A DNA stretch of 64,000 nt, taken from contig CAUSGX010000001.1 of NCBI GenBank assembly GCA_963531535.1, positions 85,896 to 149,895 of the forward strand. Reading direction: 5' to 3'. This document shows positions 22,786-33,569 of this stretch, one piece after another; position 1 is the first letter of the stretch, and the number at the start of each line of letters is the position of its first letter. Made by a program: the position numbers and the translations under genes. Under the pieces are notes generated by a model, which did no database searches, was not told where the DNA came from, and saw only the letters and a list, made by a program, of their open reading frames with translations. This stretch comes from HOT-345 sp963531535. GTDB lineage: Bacteria > Patescibacteriota > Gracilibacteria > Absconditabacterales > Absconditicoccaceae.

Positions 22786-23246
22786 AGACAAGAACCTCCT
22801 GTCGTCTTCATCAACATCTGATGAATACTCATTCTCGTAGCTGAAGCATTACAAAATTCATCAATACTCAGCACAAGAATTCATTTAATTCCCTGCACAA
22901 GAGTCAGCAATTCATATTTGTGGTTGCTGATTTTTTGTAAGTAAGCTTTTTCCGTTTGTTTACTCATTGATTTCTCAGGGAGAAAAAAATAATACAAATC
23001 TGAAAGTAACTCTTTTGTCGGCTTCTTCTCATCTCACGGACAAAGCTTGCGGATCTTCTCCGTATTTTGAGTATTGAGAAAAACTAGATATTCACGAAAA
23101 GACCTCAGATTTTTTTCTATATTTCTAAGCTTATATCGGTGAAGGTATTTAAGCGAAGAAATAGCTTCTTCTTTAATATATCAGGCGATCAAAAGCTGAT
23201 TTATCTCCAGCATTAAACGATCGAGTAGTTCCTCTGTCTTAGTCAT
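22782..23246 (-). CDS. Helical protein, unknown function
   Basis: The product is 154 residues, Lys/Leu/Glu-rich and predicted mostly alpha-helical, with no membrane segment or recognised domain. TGA encodes Gly at three places (ex. IAGYIKEEA). The start ATG at 23246 lies 55 nt after the FtsE-like gene. A stop overlap with the L,D-transpeptidase gene, the same TTAG arrangement seen at three other sites, supports it as a real gene. Confidence 0.65.
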
Positions 23247-23301
23247 CGTTTTAGGTCCAAAAAATAGGTATAAAAATCAAAATAACAACAAGAAATTTAC
23301 C

Positions 23302-23979
23302 TTAAAGCTGAATCATTCTAAGCTGAACATTCAACTTAAGATACTGAAGCAAAGCCTCATCATGAGTCACCAAAACAATCGTATTTCCAATCTGATTTGC
23401 CTTTATCAAAATATCAGCCATCTGGAAGGTACTTTCTGAGTCAAGATTTCCTGTAGGCTCATCAGCAATGATAAAATCTGGAGAGTGAATAATCGCCCTA
23501 GCCATCGCAACTTTCTGTTTTTCTCATCAACTAAGCTTTTTGATATCCTTGGTTTCAATAGTAGAAAGATCCAAAAGATCTTTAACTGCATCATACTTCT
23601 TTTTGATAACGGCAAGAGGAGTCTCCTCAAGAAGCAAAGGATAAATAATATTTTCCTGAGGAGAAAGACTCTGAATCAATTGATAATCCTGAAAAATAAT
23701 TCAGATTTTTCTTCTATACCTCTGAATCTCACTTTCCCCAAGCACAGCTAGATCCTCCATTTTATAAAAAACGGTATTCTTATGAGGTCTAATCTGACCA
23801 ATAAGAAATTTCACAAGCGTAGATTTTCCACTTCCAGATTTCCCGGTAACAACCACAAAATCGCCCTTATGAAGCTGAAGATTAAATTTCTTAAAAAGTT
23901 GTCTTTTACTCTCTGGATAGCCCCAGGAGAGATCCTTGATCATAATAAGAGGGATTTTTGTTTTATCTACTACTTGCAT
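23302..23979 (-). CDS. ABC transporter ATPase, FtsE/LolD-like
   Basis: The product is 225 residues. Walker A TGKSGSGKST, a Q-loop FQDYQL, the signature LSGGEKQ and Walker B DFIIADEPTGNLDSES followed by VTHDE are all in place. The two glycines of the signature are consecutive TGA codons (23524-23529). NLDSES and the short length fit the FtsE/LolD/MacB subgroup. No permease (FtsX-like) gene is adjacent, so the partner lies elsewhere. ATG 23979 is preferred over upstream alternatives because IPLIMIKDLSWGYP follows closely. Confidence 0.85.
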
Positions 23980-24223
23980 AGGTCTTATAGTTAAGGCTAA
24001 ATTTCTTACTCTAAGTATAATAGAAATAAAAGAAAAAAACAAAAAAATCTGACACTAGATTTTCTATTATCCTTGACAAGTAATTGATAAGATTTACTGT
24101 TATATCTCTAGCAACGATTTCCTAGATATAAAAGAGAATATCAAGGTCCTCAATACCGAAAAAACTATTCCATATAAAAATATACTTACAACCATACACA
24201 AATTGTACCACAATCAAATCAAA

Positions 24224-24258
24224 AACAAAAAAAGAAAAGAAATCTGAATTCTTTTCTC
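24224..24258 (-). terminator. Terminator after nrdR
   Basis: GAAAAGAA and TTCTTTTC are an 8-bp stem with an ATCTGAA loop. The loop holds the core of the dispersed motif, and a T run follows on the minus strand. Confidence 0.6.
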
Positions 24259-24275
24259 CTTTTTCTAAAAATTTT

Positions 24276-24710
24276 CTACTCAATAAACTGTTTAAAATCC
24301 TCAAAACTATTAAACGACTGATACACAGAAGCAAATCTAACATATACCACAGGATCAATCTCCCTCAAAGAAGCAAGGATATCTTCTCAAATCTTAGTAC
24401 TTAAGACCTCAGATCCCTCAGACTGCCGCTTCACTTCCAAATTACTAATCAAAGCATCAATCACATCTGGTTGAACCGATCTCTTTGCAAATGCGAGCAT
24501 TACTGCTTTTTTGAGCTTGGCTCTATCATACATTTCCTTTGTTCAGTCTTTTTTGATCACAACAAGTTCCACATTTCCAATCCTCTCAAAGGTCGTATAT
24601 CTATGCCCACACCTTTCACATTCCCTTCTCCTTCTAATCACCCCTCCTTCCTCAATCATTCTAGAATCAACTACTTTCGAATCCATATTACTACATTTCG
24701 GACATTTCAT
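24276..24710 (-). CDS. nrdR: Transcriptional repressor NrdR
   Basis: ATP/dATP-sensing repressor of ribonucleotide reductase genes. The product is 144 residues, normal length. It starts MKCPKCSN; the zinc ribbon closes with RRECERCGHRYTTFER; the ATP-cone follows (VIKKDGTKEMYDRAKL ... VYVRFASVYQSF). It has no TGA codon. It begins 11 nt after the exonuclease stop, so it is co-transcribed with it. Confidence 0.95.
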
Positions 24711-24721
24711 ATTCAAATACC

Positions 24722-25573
24722 TTACAGACTAAAAATCGACTGATTTTGCAACGAATGTTCCTGCATAGATTCTTGTACTCACTTATGATTTGACTTTTGT
24801 ACAAATTCCTCCAAGCTATATTCAAATACCTCCCCTTCTATAGCGATCTTCTTATAATGAAGGAAATAGAGCATCACCATTGCAGTCATTCTCACATCGT
24901 TTTTACAATATTTTTGCAATTCTTCAAGACTTTTTTTATTTTTTTGAGGATCCTTTTGATACTCATTCCGAAGCACCTCAGCCTTAGTTCCTGATTCCAA
25001 TGTCTTTTCCAATCCAATCAACGCCTCAGAAAGTTTATTAAGTCAGATCCTTTTTTTGGTTAGATTTTGGAAAAATACATATAAATCGATACTTTTATTG
25101 TTCAAAATCTCAATCTCCTTCTCACCATATCCAGCATTCCAAAGAGAAACCGGATTATCAAACCAAATCTGATTAAATCCTACAATATACCCATCAAAAG
25201 CAAGCATCTTATCTACAAAGTCCTTCAAATCCTCGATCATCACACATTCATACTTCATATTCGTATCCCCCTCTGCAACCGGCTCTGGACTCGCAGCATA
25301 CGCAATAATAAACTTAGCAGATCTAATATCATCAGCAACAGTGGTTTCAATATCGTAAACCAAATAAGGCTTCCCTAAAATCTGATCATATTTTCCAGTT
25401 TTAAACTCATCTCCCAAAATTTGCTCAATCGTCTTTTGTCAGACTTGTCTCTCTTTTTTTGCAATAAACCTCATAAGCAGAGTCTGCAATTCTGATTTTT
25501 TATCAAAGGGCAACACGACCTCAATCTTATCTACCTCATCAATCAAAGTCAACACATTATCCCTCTTCGCCAT
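24722..25573 (-). CDS. DEDD-type 3'-5' exonuclease domain protein
   Basis: The product is 283 residues. An RNase H-like fold is suggested by LVYDIETT (first Asp/Glu), VGFNQIWFDNPV (second Asp with Asn) and YCKNDVRMTA (Tyr-x3-Asp, third motif), the layout of DEDDy exonucleases related to the PolB proofreading domain or YprB. Residues 1-60 are a helical extension. TGA at 25437, 25043 and near the C terminus encode Gly and join three fragments. ATG at 25573 abuts the ATG of the divergent small gene. Confidence 0.7.
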
Positions 25574-25843
25574 ATGAAAAATACAATCCGAACTCTTATA
25601 ATAATAAGCCTCATTTCACTGAGCAAAACAGACTTTATTAAAAAAATCATTTACCCCCTGACACCTCTCCTTTTTGATAATGGAGTAGAGATGAGGAATA
25701 AAATCATTTTTGATACTCGTAAGTTCATTGAGAGAAAATCTCTTATGCATATAGATATTCCATTGAGAGTAAAAAAAATCCGCCTCAGACTAGAACTTCA
25801 AGATTCCCAGTCCAAAACGGACAACACCATATCAACCTCTTAG
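25574..25843 (+). CDS. Small protein, unknown function
   Basis: The product is 89 residues with a short hydrophobic N-terminal stretch (TLIIISLISLS) and a basic rest. No family is recognised and no TGA is used. Evidence for reality: it fills the gap exactly, starting one base after the divergent exonuclease start (CATATG) and ending with a TAG that shares the TTAG stop overlap with ybaB. That overlap recurs at other convergent gene pairs. The lack of space for a promoter is odd, so an internal start at ATG 25691 is possible. Confidence 0.45.
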   Translation: MKNTIRTLIIISLISLSKTDFIKKIIYPLTPLLFDNGVEMRNKIIFDTRKFIERKSLMHIDIPLRVKKIRLRLELQDSQSKTDNTISTS

Positions 25844-26223
25844 AGACCTGGAATCTGAGGGATTCCTGATCCGCTTCCTCCTCAGAGCATACCAGCTAAA
25901 TTACTTGGATCAAAACCAAGGATATCTTTTGTCTTTTCAGCAGCAATCTCCTGAGCCTTATTTTGAGCTTTTTGAAATGCTTTCAAAACAAGATCCTCCA
26001 AAACCTCCTTTTTGCTGAGATCGAGCAAGCTTGTATCATTGATTTTAAAATCTTTCAACTTCATCTCTCAAGTCATATCTACAAGAACAGAAGCCGCTTT
26101 TTCTCAATTTTCATCAGTATATTCCCCTTCCTTTGCTCTAATCACAAGATTTTTAAGAGCTTTTTGAAGTTCTCTATACTTATCATACATTTTTTTCAAT
26201 TCTCACATTTTTCCTAAATCCAT
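25840..26223 (-). CDS. YbaB/EbfC nucleoid-associated protein
   Basis: The product is 127 residues. The family pattern is visible: a helical N-terminal part (MDLGKMGELKKMYDKYRELQ), a central TGEMKLKDFKINDTSL and a long C-terminal helix (EVLEDLVLKAFQKAQNKAQ) ending in LAGMLGGGSGSGIP. It binds DNA as a dimer and is often found near dnaX-recR. TGA encodes Gly at four or more sites, including in the glycine-rich tail. Stop is TAA in the TTAG overlap. Confidence 0.85.
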
Positions 26224-26293
26224 TTGTTTTTCATACAAAGAATATAAAAAATCTGATTTCTCTTCTCTTTTTTTAGTTTAAGAACCAAGAAAA

Positions 26294-26662
26294 CTACTTT
26301 TTAACCACACCAAAATACTTAATTACCAAGAATACCAAGAATGCTGTGATCAAGAAATCAATCAAGTTTGCTAGCACCTTTCCATACAAAATTCCTCTCC
26401 AAGAAAGTTCCTCAAGCTTATTTACCTTAAGTTTTTTGAAAAGAGGATTGAACAAAAGTGGAGTCACAAAATCCTCGATAATTCCCTTTACCAAATTACC
26501 AACCTTTGTCGCAACCAAAAGTCCAACAGCCATACCTACAACATTGTATTCAGCCAAGAAACTCATAAATTCAACTGCCATATTAGGTTCTACAGCTGGC
26601 TGTTCAACAGTTCCGCTAAGATTCTGCTGTTCTACAGCTCCAGAGACATTTTCTCCTGTCAT
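26294..26662 (-). CDS. mscL: Large-conductance mechanosensitive channel (MscL family)
   Basis: Releases solutes on hypo-osmotic shock. The product is 122 residues. An N-terminal extension of about 30 residues (QPAVEPN) precedes FLAEYNVVGMAVGLLVATKVGNLVKGIIEDFVTPLL, which matches the first transmembrane helix and its loop in MscL. The second helix is LIDFLITAFLVFLVIKYFG. The periplasmic loop is short. No TGA codon. Flanked by ybaB and a solute-binding-like gene. Confidence 0.8.
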   Translation of the reverse strand: MTGENVSGAVEQQNLSGTVEQPAVEPNMAVEFMSFLAEYNVVGMAVGLLVATKVGNLVKGIIEDFVTPLLFNPLFKKLKVNKLEELSWRGILYGKVLANLIDFLITAFLVFLVIKYFGVVKK

Positions 26663-26694
26663 TATTTAATAAATAATAGAATAAAACAAAGCGA

Positions 26695-27867
26695 TTATAA
26701 GGATACCCTTTCCAAATACAAGTCAGGTTTCATTTTTTTCTCCAAAACTTTAGAAAACAACGCATCTTTCAAAAGTTTTTGTACCTTCTCCTGACTCCTT
26801 TCCAAAACTCTAATTGGATATAGAGATTGACAGGTTTGCTTTTCCTGACATTGCTGATTAAAAACATCTCAAAAAGCTGAATATCTTCCCTGAGCATCCA
26901 CAAGAGATTTCAATTTTGAAGACTCCATCTGTAAATACATCGTAAGAAAACTCTCTGCTAAAGGACGATATTGACTCTCTAGATTAAGCACAAATCCATA
27001 CATCCTGACAGGTGCCGCCTCATACCAATAAGGATATGCTATCTGCTTAAGCTGAGGGAAATTTCTCCCTTCTGAAAAAAATCAGAATCAAACACTCACT
27101 ATTCAAGTATCAACCAAACAAAGAAGAGGAGAAGAAGAACAAATCTGATTTTTTCCAACTTTTCTCAAGAGTCCTAACGGTGCCTCCTGAGCAGCTCGAT
27201 ACATCTCTAGCCAGTTCTGAAAAGCACCATTATCATTATACACTACAAAATCCCTAATCATCTGAGCAAAGCTAAGGTTCTGATTTATAGTTCCAGTACC
27301 TTCAAAAAAAGGAAAGAAAAACACTGATCCTGTCTGAAGATTCACCTGCTGATAGAGCTCAGCCAGAGTATTTGCAGAACCAGGCTTTATAAATCAAACA
27401 AGCGGATCAAAAGCATATGGAATAAAGCTTCCTGATCCTAAAACAACAGGACTTCATTGAACGAAATACTTATCTATTGCTTCAGAAAAACGCATAGTTC
27501 ATCAACTCAATCCCCCAACATCATCATAGGCCACCAGAAAAATATCTTTATCAGAAGCTACTAAATCCTCCATCTGCATAAGCTGAAACTGAACAGGAAG
27601 TCAGACTTTTTTACTAAATTCTTCAACAAGCACTCAAAAATCAACATCTCAATATCTAGCATCTACTCAAATATGCAAAATTCAAGAAAAAATCTGACGC
27701 TGTTGTTGTTCTTGAGTATCTCCAGTTTCAGATAATAAAGAAAGGTTTCAAGACTGAGCTTCAGAAGTTACTGATTTTTTCGATTCAAACGGAACAAAAA
27801 ATATAAAAATACAGCAAATCAAACCAAATCCCGCCAAAAAAATTGCTTGCTTTAACTGTCCAAACAT
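26695..27867 (-). CDS. Membrane-anchored solute-binding-like protein
   Basis: The product is 390 residues. An N-terminal membrane anchor (about 6-26) is followed by a low-complexity linker and a domain with the feel of bacterial extracellular solute-binding proteins: DIFLVAYDD, GSGSFIPYAFDPLVGF and LAESFLTMYL. Its 3' end lies past a TGA at 27103 and reaches TAA at 26695. No ABC permease genes are adjacent, so transport is unproven. It follows the PilX-like gene by 5 nt. Confidence 0.6.
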
Positions 27868-27872
27868 ACAAT

Positions 27873-29048
27873 TTAAAAAATAATCGTAAAACTTCCTAAT
27901 GCAGACTGTTGAAGTGTCGGTTTTTTTACCTGCATCCTAAGATTATAATCTCAAACCTGCCCTTCACCAACAATTGTATAATATCTATCTGCGAGTGGAG
28001 TATTGCTAGAAACCTTATACTCTAGAAACGGATAAATCCTCCTATTTTGACTTGCCAAAAGATTCACAAGCTCCAGTTGAAGCACTGAATCCTTACTCTC
28101 TGAAAATACTTCAGTATAGGACTTTTTTGCCTTAATCTCCTGCTCTTTACTAGAGATAGCATTGATAAATGCCAACGGAGAAGAAGAATTAATAGAATCA
28201 AAAAGCTTTACATCACTTCCAAAGGTCAAGATCTTGTTTCCATTGATCTTTGAGGCTCTGATTAGGGTATCTAGCTGAGAATTAATCATTCCACGATTCA
28301 CAATATAGACAGACATTGGGATCAAAGTAAATGGAGAATTGTCTAGTCCATATAATCACTTAACAGTCCAGTTCACAATGGCCTTATCTCTCGCACCTGT
28401 ATATCCAACAATAGTTCCACAATCTGCTTCCTCACACAATTGATATCACCTACTTCCAGCTCAATAAAGTCCTCCTCATTGACTAAATTCTCAAGATAAT
28501 ACAGGATTAAGTCTGATTTCTACCTTCACATCATTTTTAGGAGTAAACTTAGTATGAGAATTCGGTATACTCTGATAATACTGAGCTGGTTGAACCGCAT
28601 CAATCTTCCCTAACGGGATCAACTCTGTCGTATTATAAGTCAGAGCATTATAGTTATTTTGTTCCCCTGGCTTCACAAAAACCGGATCTACACTACCATC
28701 TCAAACTTTAGGGATTGACTTTGTAGAAGAATTAACCGTCCAATTAAGAGTATCGTTCCCATTTCCATAAGTATAAAAATTCTGAAGTCTGTGATCACTC
28801 GTCTTTCAGGTTCCAACTGGAGTTTGATTCTGTTTTGAAGCCTTTCGTCCAGACTCTCCATCAAACCCAGGACCTGCATAGTTTGTTGCCAAAACTCCTC
28901 TCTCAACAGCGGATAATGCTCCATAATAAGCAGTTGTATACTGTGCTACATTTCCGTAATTACGCACAAAAGGAAGAAACGAAGAAAAGAGCGCCAACAT
29001 CAATGCAGACGCTATGATCATAATTACCATCACGATCATCAAAAGCAT
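27873..29048 (-). CDS. PilX-like pilus-associated membrane protein
   Basis: The product is 391 residues. The N-terminal helix is MLLMIVMVIMIIASALMLALF, then ...YTTAYYGALSAVERG, which resembles the PilX-like minor pilin start (hydrophobic helix then YxAxxxAERG). The rest is a long Ser/Asn-rich external domain with a CEEADCG cysteine pair. A strong Shine-Dalgarno, GAGGAAGGA, sits just before ATG 29048, one of the few clear ones in the window. Five or more TGA codons join the fragments. It lies between a zinc-ribbon membrane protein and the solute-binding-like gene. Confidence 0.6.
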
Positions 29049-29075
29049 TCCTTCCTCTCATCGACAAAATAAAAA

Positions 29076-29630
29076 TTACTCAAGATTTGGAGCTCAACAC
29101 TCAGGACAATAAGCATATCCACGAGTATATTTTTGATGACATTCTTTACATTCAGTCTTTAGACTCTCTCCACAATACACACAAGCATTATAACTCTTGT
29201 CTACAATCTGCTCACAGTGAGGACAAATTGTCACCGTATTCATCAGAGCCTCTCTCCAATATCCCCTTTCCCATCTATAAGACAGAGGACGAAAGGCCAA
29301 ATACAATGGTAAACCAATCACTGGGGAAAGCACAGTTACAAGTAAAGCAGAAAAAAACTGATATCAAACACTATCACTCCTTGCAGTTGAATCTTTCAAA
29401 ACCCAGAGAATAGTCAATATCCACACTAAAACCACGAGCATTAAACCCCAAATCTCAAGATCAGAATACCCTGAAAGGATAGGAAAAACATCAGAAATCC
29501 AGCGAGCAACATCAGTAAATATACCATGATTCACAGGAGTTAAGAGTTGTGGGACCTGCTCCATAGTGGTATCCATAACTGCCACAGGGACCTCACCAGA
29601 ACTACCAAGAAATAACGAAGAATCTGTCAT
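29076..29630 (-). CDS. Membrane protein with double zinc ribbon
   Basis: The product is 184 residues. A membrane segment near residues 60-80 (LMLVVLVWILTILWVL) and a second one (FFSALLVTVLSPVIGLPLYLAF) precede a cytoplasmic double zinc ribbon: CPHCEQ, CVYCGES, CKECHQK, CPECGAP. TGA codons restore the frame at 29364 and 29094. Double zinc ribbon proteins often bind proteins or nucleic acid; the role here is unknown. It is upstream of the PilX-like gene in the same direction. Confidence 0.7.
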
Positions 29631-29666
29631 TTGAAAAATAAATATATAAAAGTAAAAAAGTCTGAA

Positions 29667-31913
29667 TTACGATAACTGTTTCCTTAAAATCTCTAGAGAA
29701 GTACTAAACTTCTTCAAATCCTTAAGAAGAAATGAAGCCTTCGCTGGATTATCAAGATGAAGAGAGAAGTCGACCTCCACTCCGGTAAGTTCAGTATTTT
29801 TTATTGACATTTCCAAGAGCTGAATATTGAACTGAGCAAAAGACTGCAAAAAGTCAACAATCGTTAACTCACGAGGGTTAAACTTAACCTTCATCGAAAA
29901 GCGGTACTGACTAGCTTCATCTCCCTGCCAATGCGCCTCCAACAAAGAGTCAAGAGAGATCGTCTTGAGTGCCTTACAAGAAACAGCATGAATTTTTATA
30001 CCATCTTTTGTTGACTTAGCAATAATCCTCTCATGAGGAGCTGGATGACACTCAGGGCAAAAGAAACAATGTAAATGCTTATCATTGTCAACGATTACAG
30101 CAAGTGGAGAAGCAGTATTTTGCTGCTGCGCCTGCAATTGCACCTTAAGTTCCTCTTTCTGTTGAGAAACATCCTTGATCACCGTTTTCTCAACCGCATT
30201 TTTCATGAGATCTGGATAAGCATCTCTCACAATATTTCAGTAAGTCTCTTGCTTATCTAATACTAATAAAAGCCTCCTTTCAACCTCTAAAGCATCATCA
30301 AGCTTCTGAATTTTATCTTTTTCAGAACGGAAAAGCGGAAGCTCCATATCCTTCAAATAACTATTCAACCCAGCAATCGCCTCTTGTAAACGAAGCTCTC
30401 TTTCTGCTGTCTTAATATATTTCAAAAGCTGATTTTTTGCCGTTGGTGTACGGAGAAACTCTAACCAATGCTTATTTGCTGAAAACTTATTTTTGAAGGT
30501 ATTAATATTAACAATATCTCCAGTCTTAAGCTGATAGCTAATTGGTTTAATTTGTCCGTTTACAATCGCATTTTTGAACCTGAGACCAATAGAGCTATGT
30601 ACACTAAATGCAAAATCCAGAACTGTTGATCCAACTGGAAGCTCCTTGATATCTCCTCTCGGAGTATAAATAAAAATTGTCTTATCTAAAACCTCAATAT
30701 TAAGCTGAGATTTAAACTTCTCCTTTTGTTCTGTATCAGTATAATCAGATACAATCTTTTGAAGCTTCTGAATCCATATTCCCTGCTGCTCTGAGACCAA
30801 AGTCGGCTGATTATTATCTGAATATGCAAAATGCGCAGCCACTCCAAACTCAGCAACATTTTCCATCTCCTCAGTTCTAATCTGGATTTCTACTGGAAAA
30901 CGGAACATCCCAAGGACTGTTGTATGAATACTCTTATATCCATTAAACTTTGGAATAGCAATATAGTCCTTAATCTTTTTAATCAAAGGGATATAGTACT
31001 TATGAATAATTCCAAGGACCATATAACAATCTCAGATATCTTGTGTAATCACTCTAAAAGCCAGAAGATCCATCACTGTTGAAATATCTGTCTCATGATA
31101 CTTTTTGGAAAGTTTTTCATAGATTCTATAAGGGCTTTTCACTCTTCATTTTACAACAAAATTCTTAACTCACTCTTTTTCAAGCATCTGAGTCAGCATT
31201 TTAATACCTCTTTCTGTAAACTTATCTCCTTCACGAAAATATTTCTTTAAATACTGAGTAATCCTCTTGAATTCCTCAGGATACAAGACCGCAAAAGCTC
31301 AGTTCTCTAGCAAAATCTGAAAATGATAAAGCCCAAGCCTCTTGGCAATCGGAGCATAAATCTTGATAGTCTCCTCTGCGATCTTCCTCCTCTTTCTCTC
31401 CTCAGGATGAAACTGTAAAGTCTGAATATTATGGATACGATCAGCCAATTTCACAAAAATCACTCTCAAATCCTTCGCCATAGCGAGAAAAGTCTTTTTG
31501 ATCGTCTCCAAATGCCTATCTTCTCACTGATATCTTACCTTAGATACCTTTACCAGCCCCTCACAGATATCTGCAACCTCCTCAGTAAACTCAGCCGCAA
31601 CTTCCTCACGCGTAATCGGAGTGTCCTCAATCACATCATGCATAATACAGGATTGAATAGACTCTAAGTCGGGTTTTAATTCCATCAAAAACAAGGTAGC
31701 CTTAAGCGGATGCACAATATAGGGCTCCCCTGAAAGCCTCTTCACCCCAGCATGCGCAGCCTTAGTAAATTCATACGCATGATAAATACCTGGGATCTGC
31801 TCAGGAGGCAAATACTTTGAAGCCTGAGAAACAATCTCCTCAACTAGCTGAGTCGGTTCCTCATCAAAGGTCAATTGGTAGTCAAAAAATTCGTCAATCT
31901 CTCTTACATCCAT
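29667..31913 (-). CDS. rel: (p)ppGpp synthetase/hydrolase, RelA/SpoT family
   Basis: Makes or degrades the stringent-response alarmone. The product is 748 residues, full length. Hydrolase HD domain: CIMHDVIEDT and KLADRIHNIQTL. Synthetase domain: GRVKSPYRIYEK, MDLLAFRVI and NGYKSIHTTVLG. TGS domain: IFIYTPRGDIKELPVGSTVLDFAF. The C-terminal zinc-finger/ACT-like part includes FFCPECHPAP. TGA codons (31524, 31299 and others) join four fragments and fall on glycines. Start ATG 31913. Confidence 0.95.
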
Positions 31914-31985
31914 CGTATTTTTTGAGGAACAAATAAAAACATACCTTTTAAACTATGAATATTATCCAAATAATCAAGAGAAAAA

Positions 31986-32378
31986 TTAAAAAAAGCTCTT
32001 TTTCATCTGATTTTTTTCCTGTTCTGACAAAGATCCAAGCCTCTCCTCAAGTTCAGAATCAGGACCATTCAAATATTTTGAAAGCTCAGCAGTCTTTTCT
32101 GATGCCTTTTTAATATGCACATAATATTTTCAAAGCTCAGCAACCACATCAGAAAGCTCATCATTTTTCTCTAATAAAGAAGACGCTTGTTCTCTCAGAT
32201 AAACATTTTGAGCCTGAAGTTCCTCCATTTCCTCCTGCAAATATGTAAGCTGCTCATTCGCTCATTTTAGATGTTTTCTTAGCTCAGCAACGACATCCTT
32301 ATGCTGATATTGTCGATAAAAAATCACATATCAGAGCCCAACTCCTCATAAGCTCGCCAATATCACATACCATACCAT
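31986..32378 (-). CDS. Membrane-anchored coiled-coil protein, unknown
   Basis: The product is 130 residues. Residues 3-22 (WYVILASLGGVGLGYVIFY, three glycines as TGA) form a membrane helix, and the rest is a continuous coiled coil (QEEMEELQAQNVYLREQ). It lacks a recognised domain. Anchored coiled coils of this size often scaffold division or envelope complexes, but nothing in the sequence says more. The gene was hidden by TGA codons. 72 nt separate it from the rel start. Confidence 0.65.
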
Positions 32379-32540
32379 CTCTTCATCAAAAAAGGATTAA
32401 AAACTGACTTTACTATAGAGTTTACTCCTCCAATTGCAAGAAAAAATACCTCATCAATATCATCATAAACGAAGTTATCTCCTCTCCTATGAATCAAAAA
32501 AGGAGCATTATACATAAAAACGAAATATATTTAGAAAGCT

Positions 32541-33539
32541 CTATACCTCTCCTAAAAGCTCTTTCTTTATTCAGCTTCCATTCAAGAAAATCAAAGTATC
32601 CATATCTCCTGGCTCCCACTGTTTACCAAACATTTCAAGCTGATTTGAAGAATGAAATGGAACAATATACTTATTATGATAAGTTGTATATTTTTTATTG
32701 AAACAGTCCATAAAATTTCAGTTTTTTATGATTGGTGAAATGATGAAAATATCCTTATTCGTTAATTTCAGATCATCTAACCACTTGCATAAATATTCAA
32801 CATAGAAGTTGATATTATCCAAAACAAGGTTCTTCGCTAAGGGATTTGCATCAATCTCCTCAGAAGTCTTGTATCGATACTTTACAATCTGATTATCCTT
32901 ATACATTTGCATCAAAAAATTAATCCCAAAATTGATATGTTCAATCCTCTTATAAAACCCATCTTCAATCGCAACTACCTTACAATAACTCTCCTTGATA
33001 TACAGCAAAAGGAATGAATCTCTTTCAAGTTTTCTCTTGAGAAAAGAAATCGTCTTAAAACTTTCAGGGAAAATCCTCAAATGCTTATGAGAAAAAAGAT
33101 TACCATAATGCTTATTAAATTCCAAAAGCGTATCTCTATTGATATAAATCAGATACAAACGAAAAAAAATCTGACCTTGAGCCCCGATCAAGTATTTTTG
33201 AGGCTCTCAATTAACAAAAATACTGTCCACATTGGTAAATAACAGCTCCTCTTTAGTAATCTCCTTGAGATAATTTAATCTTTCATGCGTGATTTCATTG
33301 ATATCATCTATGGTAAACGGACGATCTAGCTCCTTAAAAATATCAAACCTAAAGAAATGGAATCTTGAATCATCAAGCAGAAAATAATGATTATATTCAG
33401 GATAAGAAAAAGACTGATTAATCACATTTTGAAGTGACTCATACACAGCATATTGTTGCATACCAAGATCTTTTTGGTACTTCACTATACGGAATTTTGG
33501 ATGCTTGACATCAAATTCCTCATGCCAGAGATAAAACAT
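32541..33539 (-). CDS. Possible actin-fold protein (PilM/FtsA-like)
   Basis: The product is 332 residues. Sequence order is suggestive of the FtsA/PilM fold: INEITHERLNYLKE, then VDSIFVNGEPQKYLIGAQG (SHS2-like), RKLERDSFLLLYIKES (second strand-turn-strand) and FYVEYLCKWLDDL, but no ATP-binding motif is clear. TGA near 33207 and 32718 encode Gly. Given the pilus genes in this genome, PilM is an attractive guess; the assignment is weak and a plain hypothetical label is also fair. Confidence 0.35.
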
Positions 33540-33569
33540 CAGCCTTTTCAGCCTTTAGAAAATAAAATA

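Noticed and set aside
22571..22840. Forward ORF of 89 residues at 22571
   Set aside because: It lies in another frame inside the L,D-transpeptidase gene, whose HGC motif is decisive.
24060..24135. Possible small RNA with a TATATCT/AGATATA hairpin after a TTGACA box
   Set aside because: The -10 spacing is poor, the stem is AT-only and there is no terminator, so chance is likely in this AT-rich gap.
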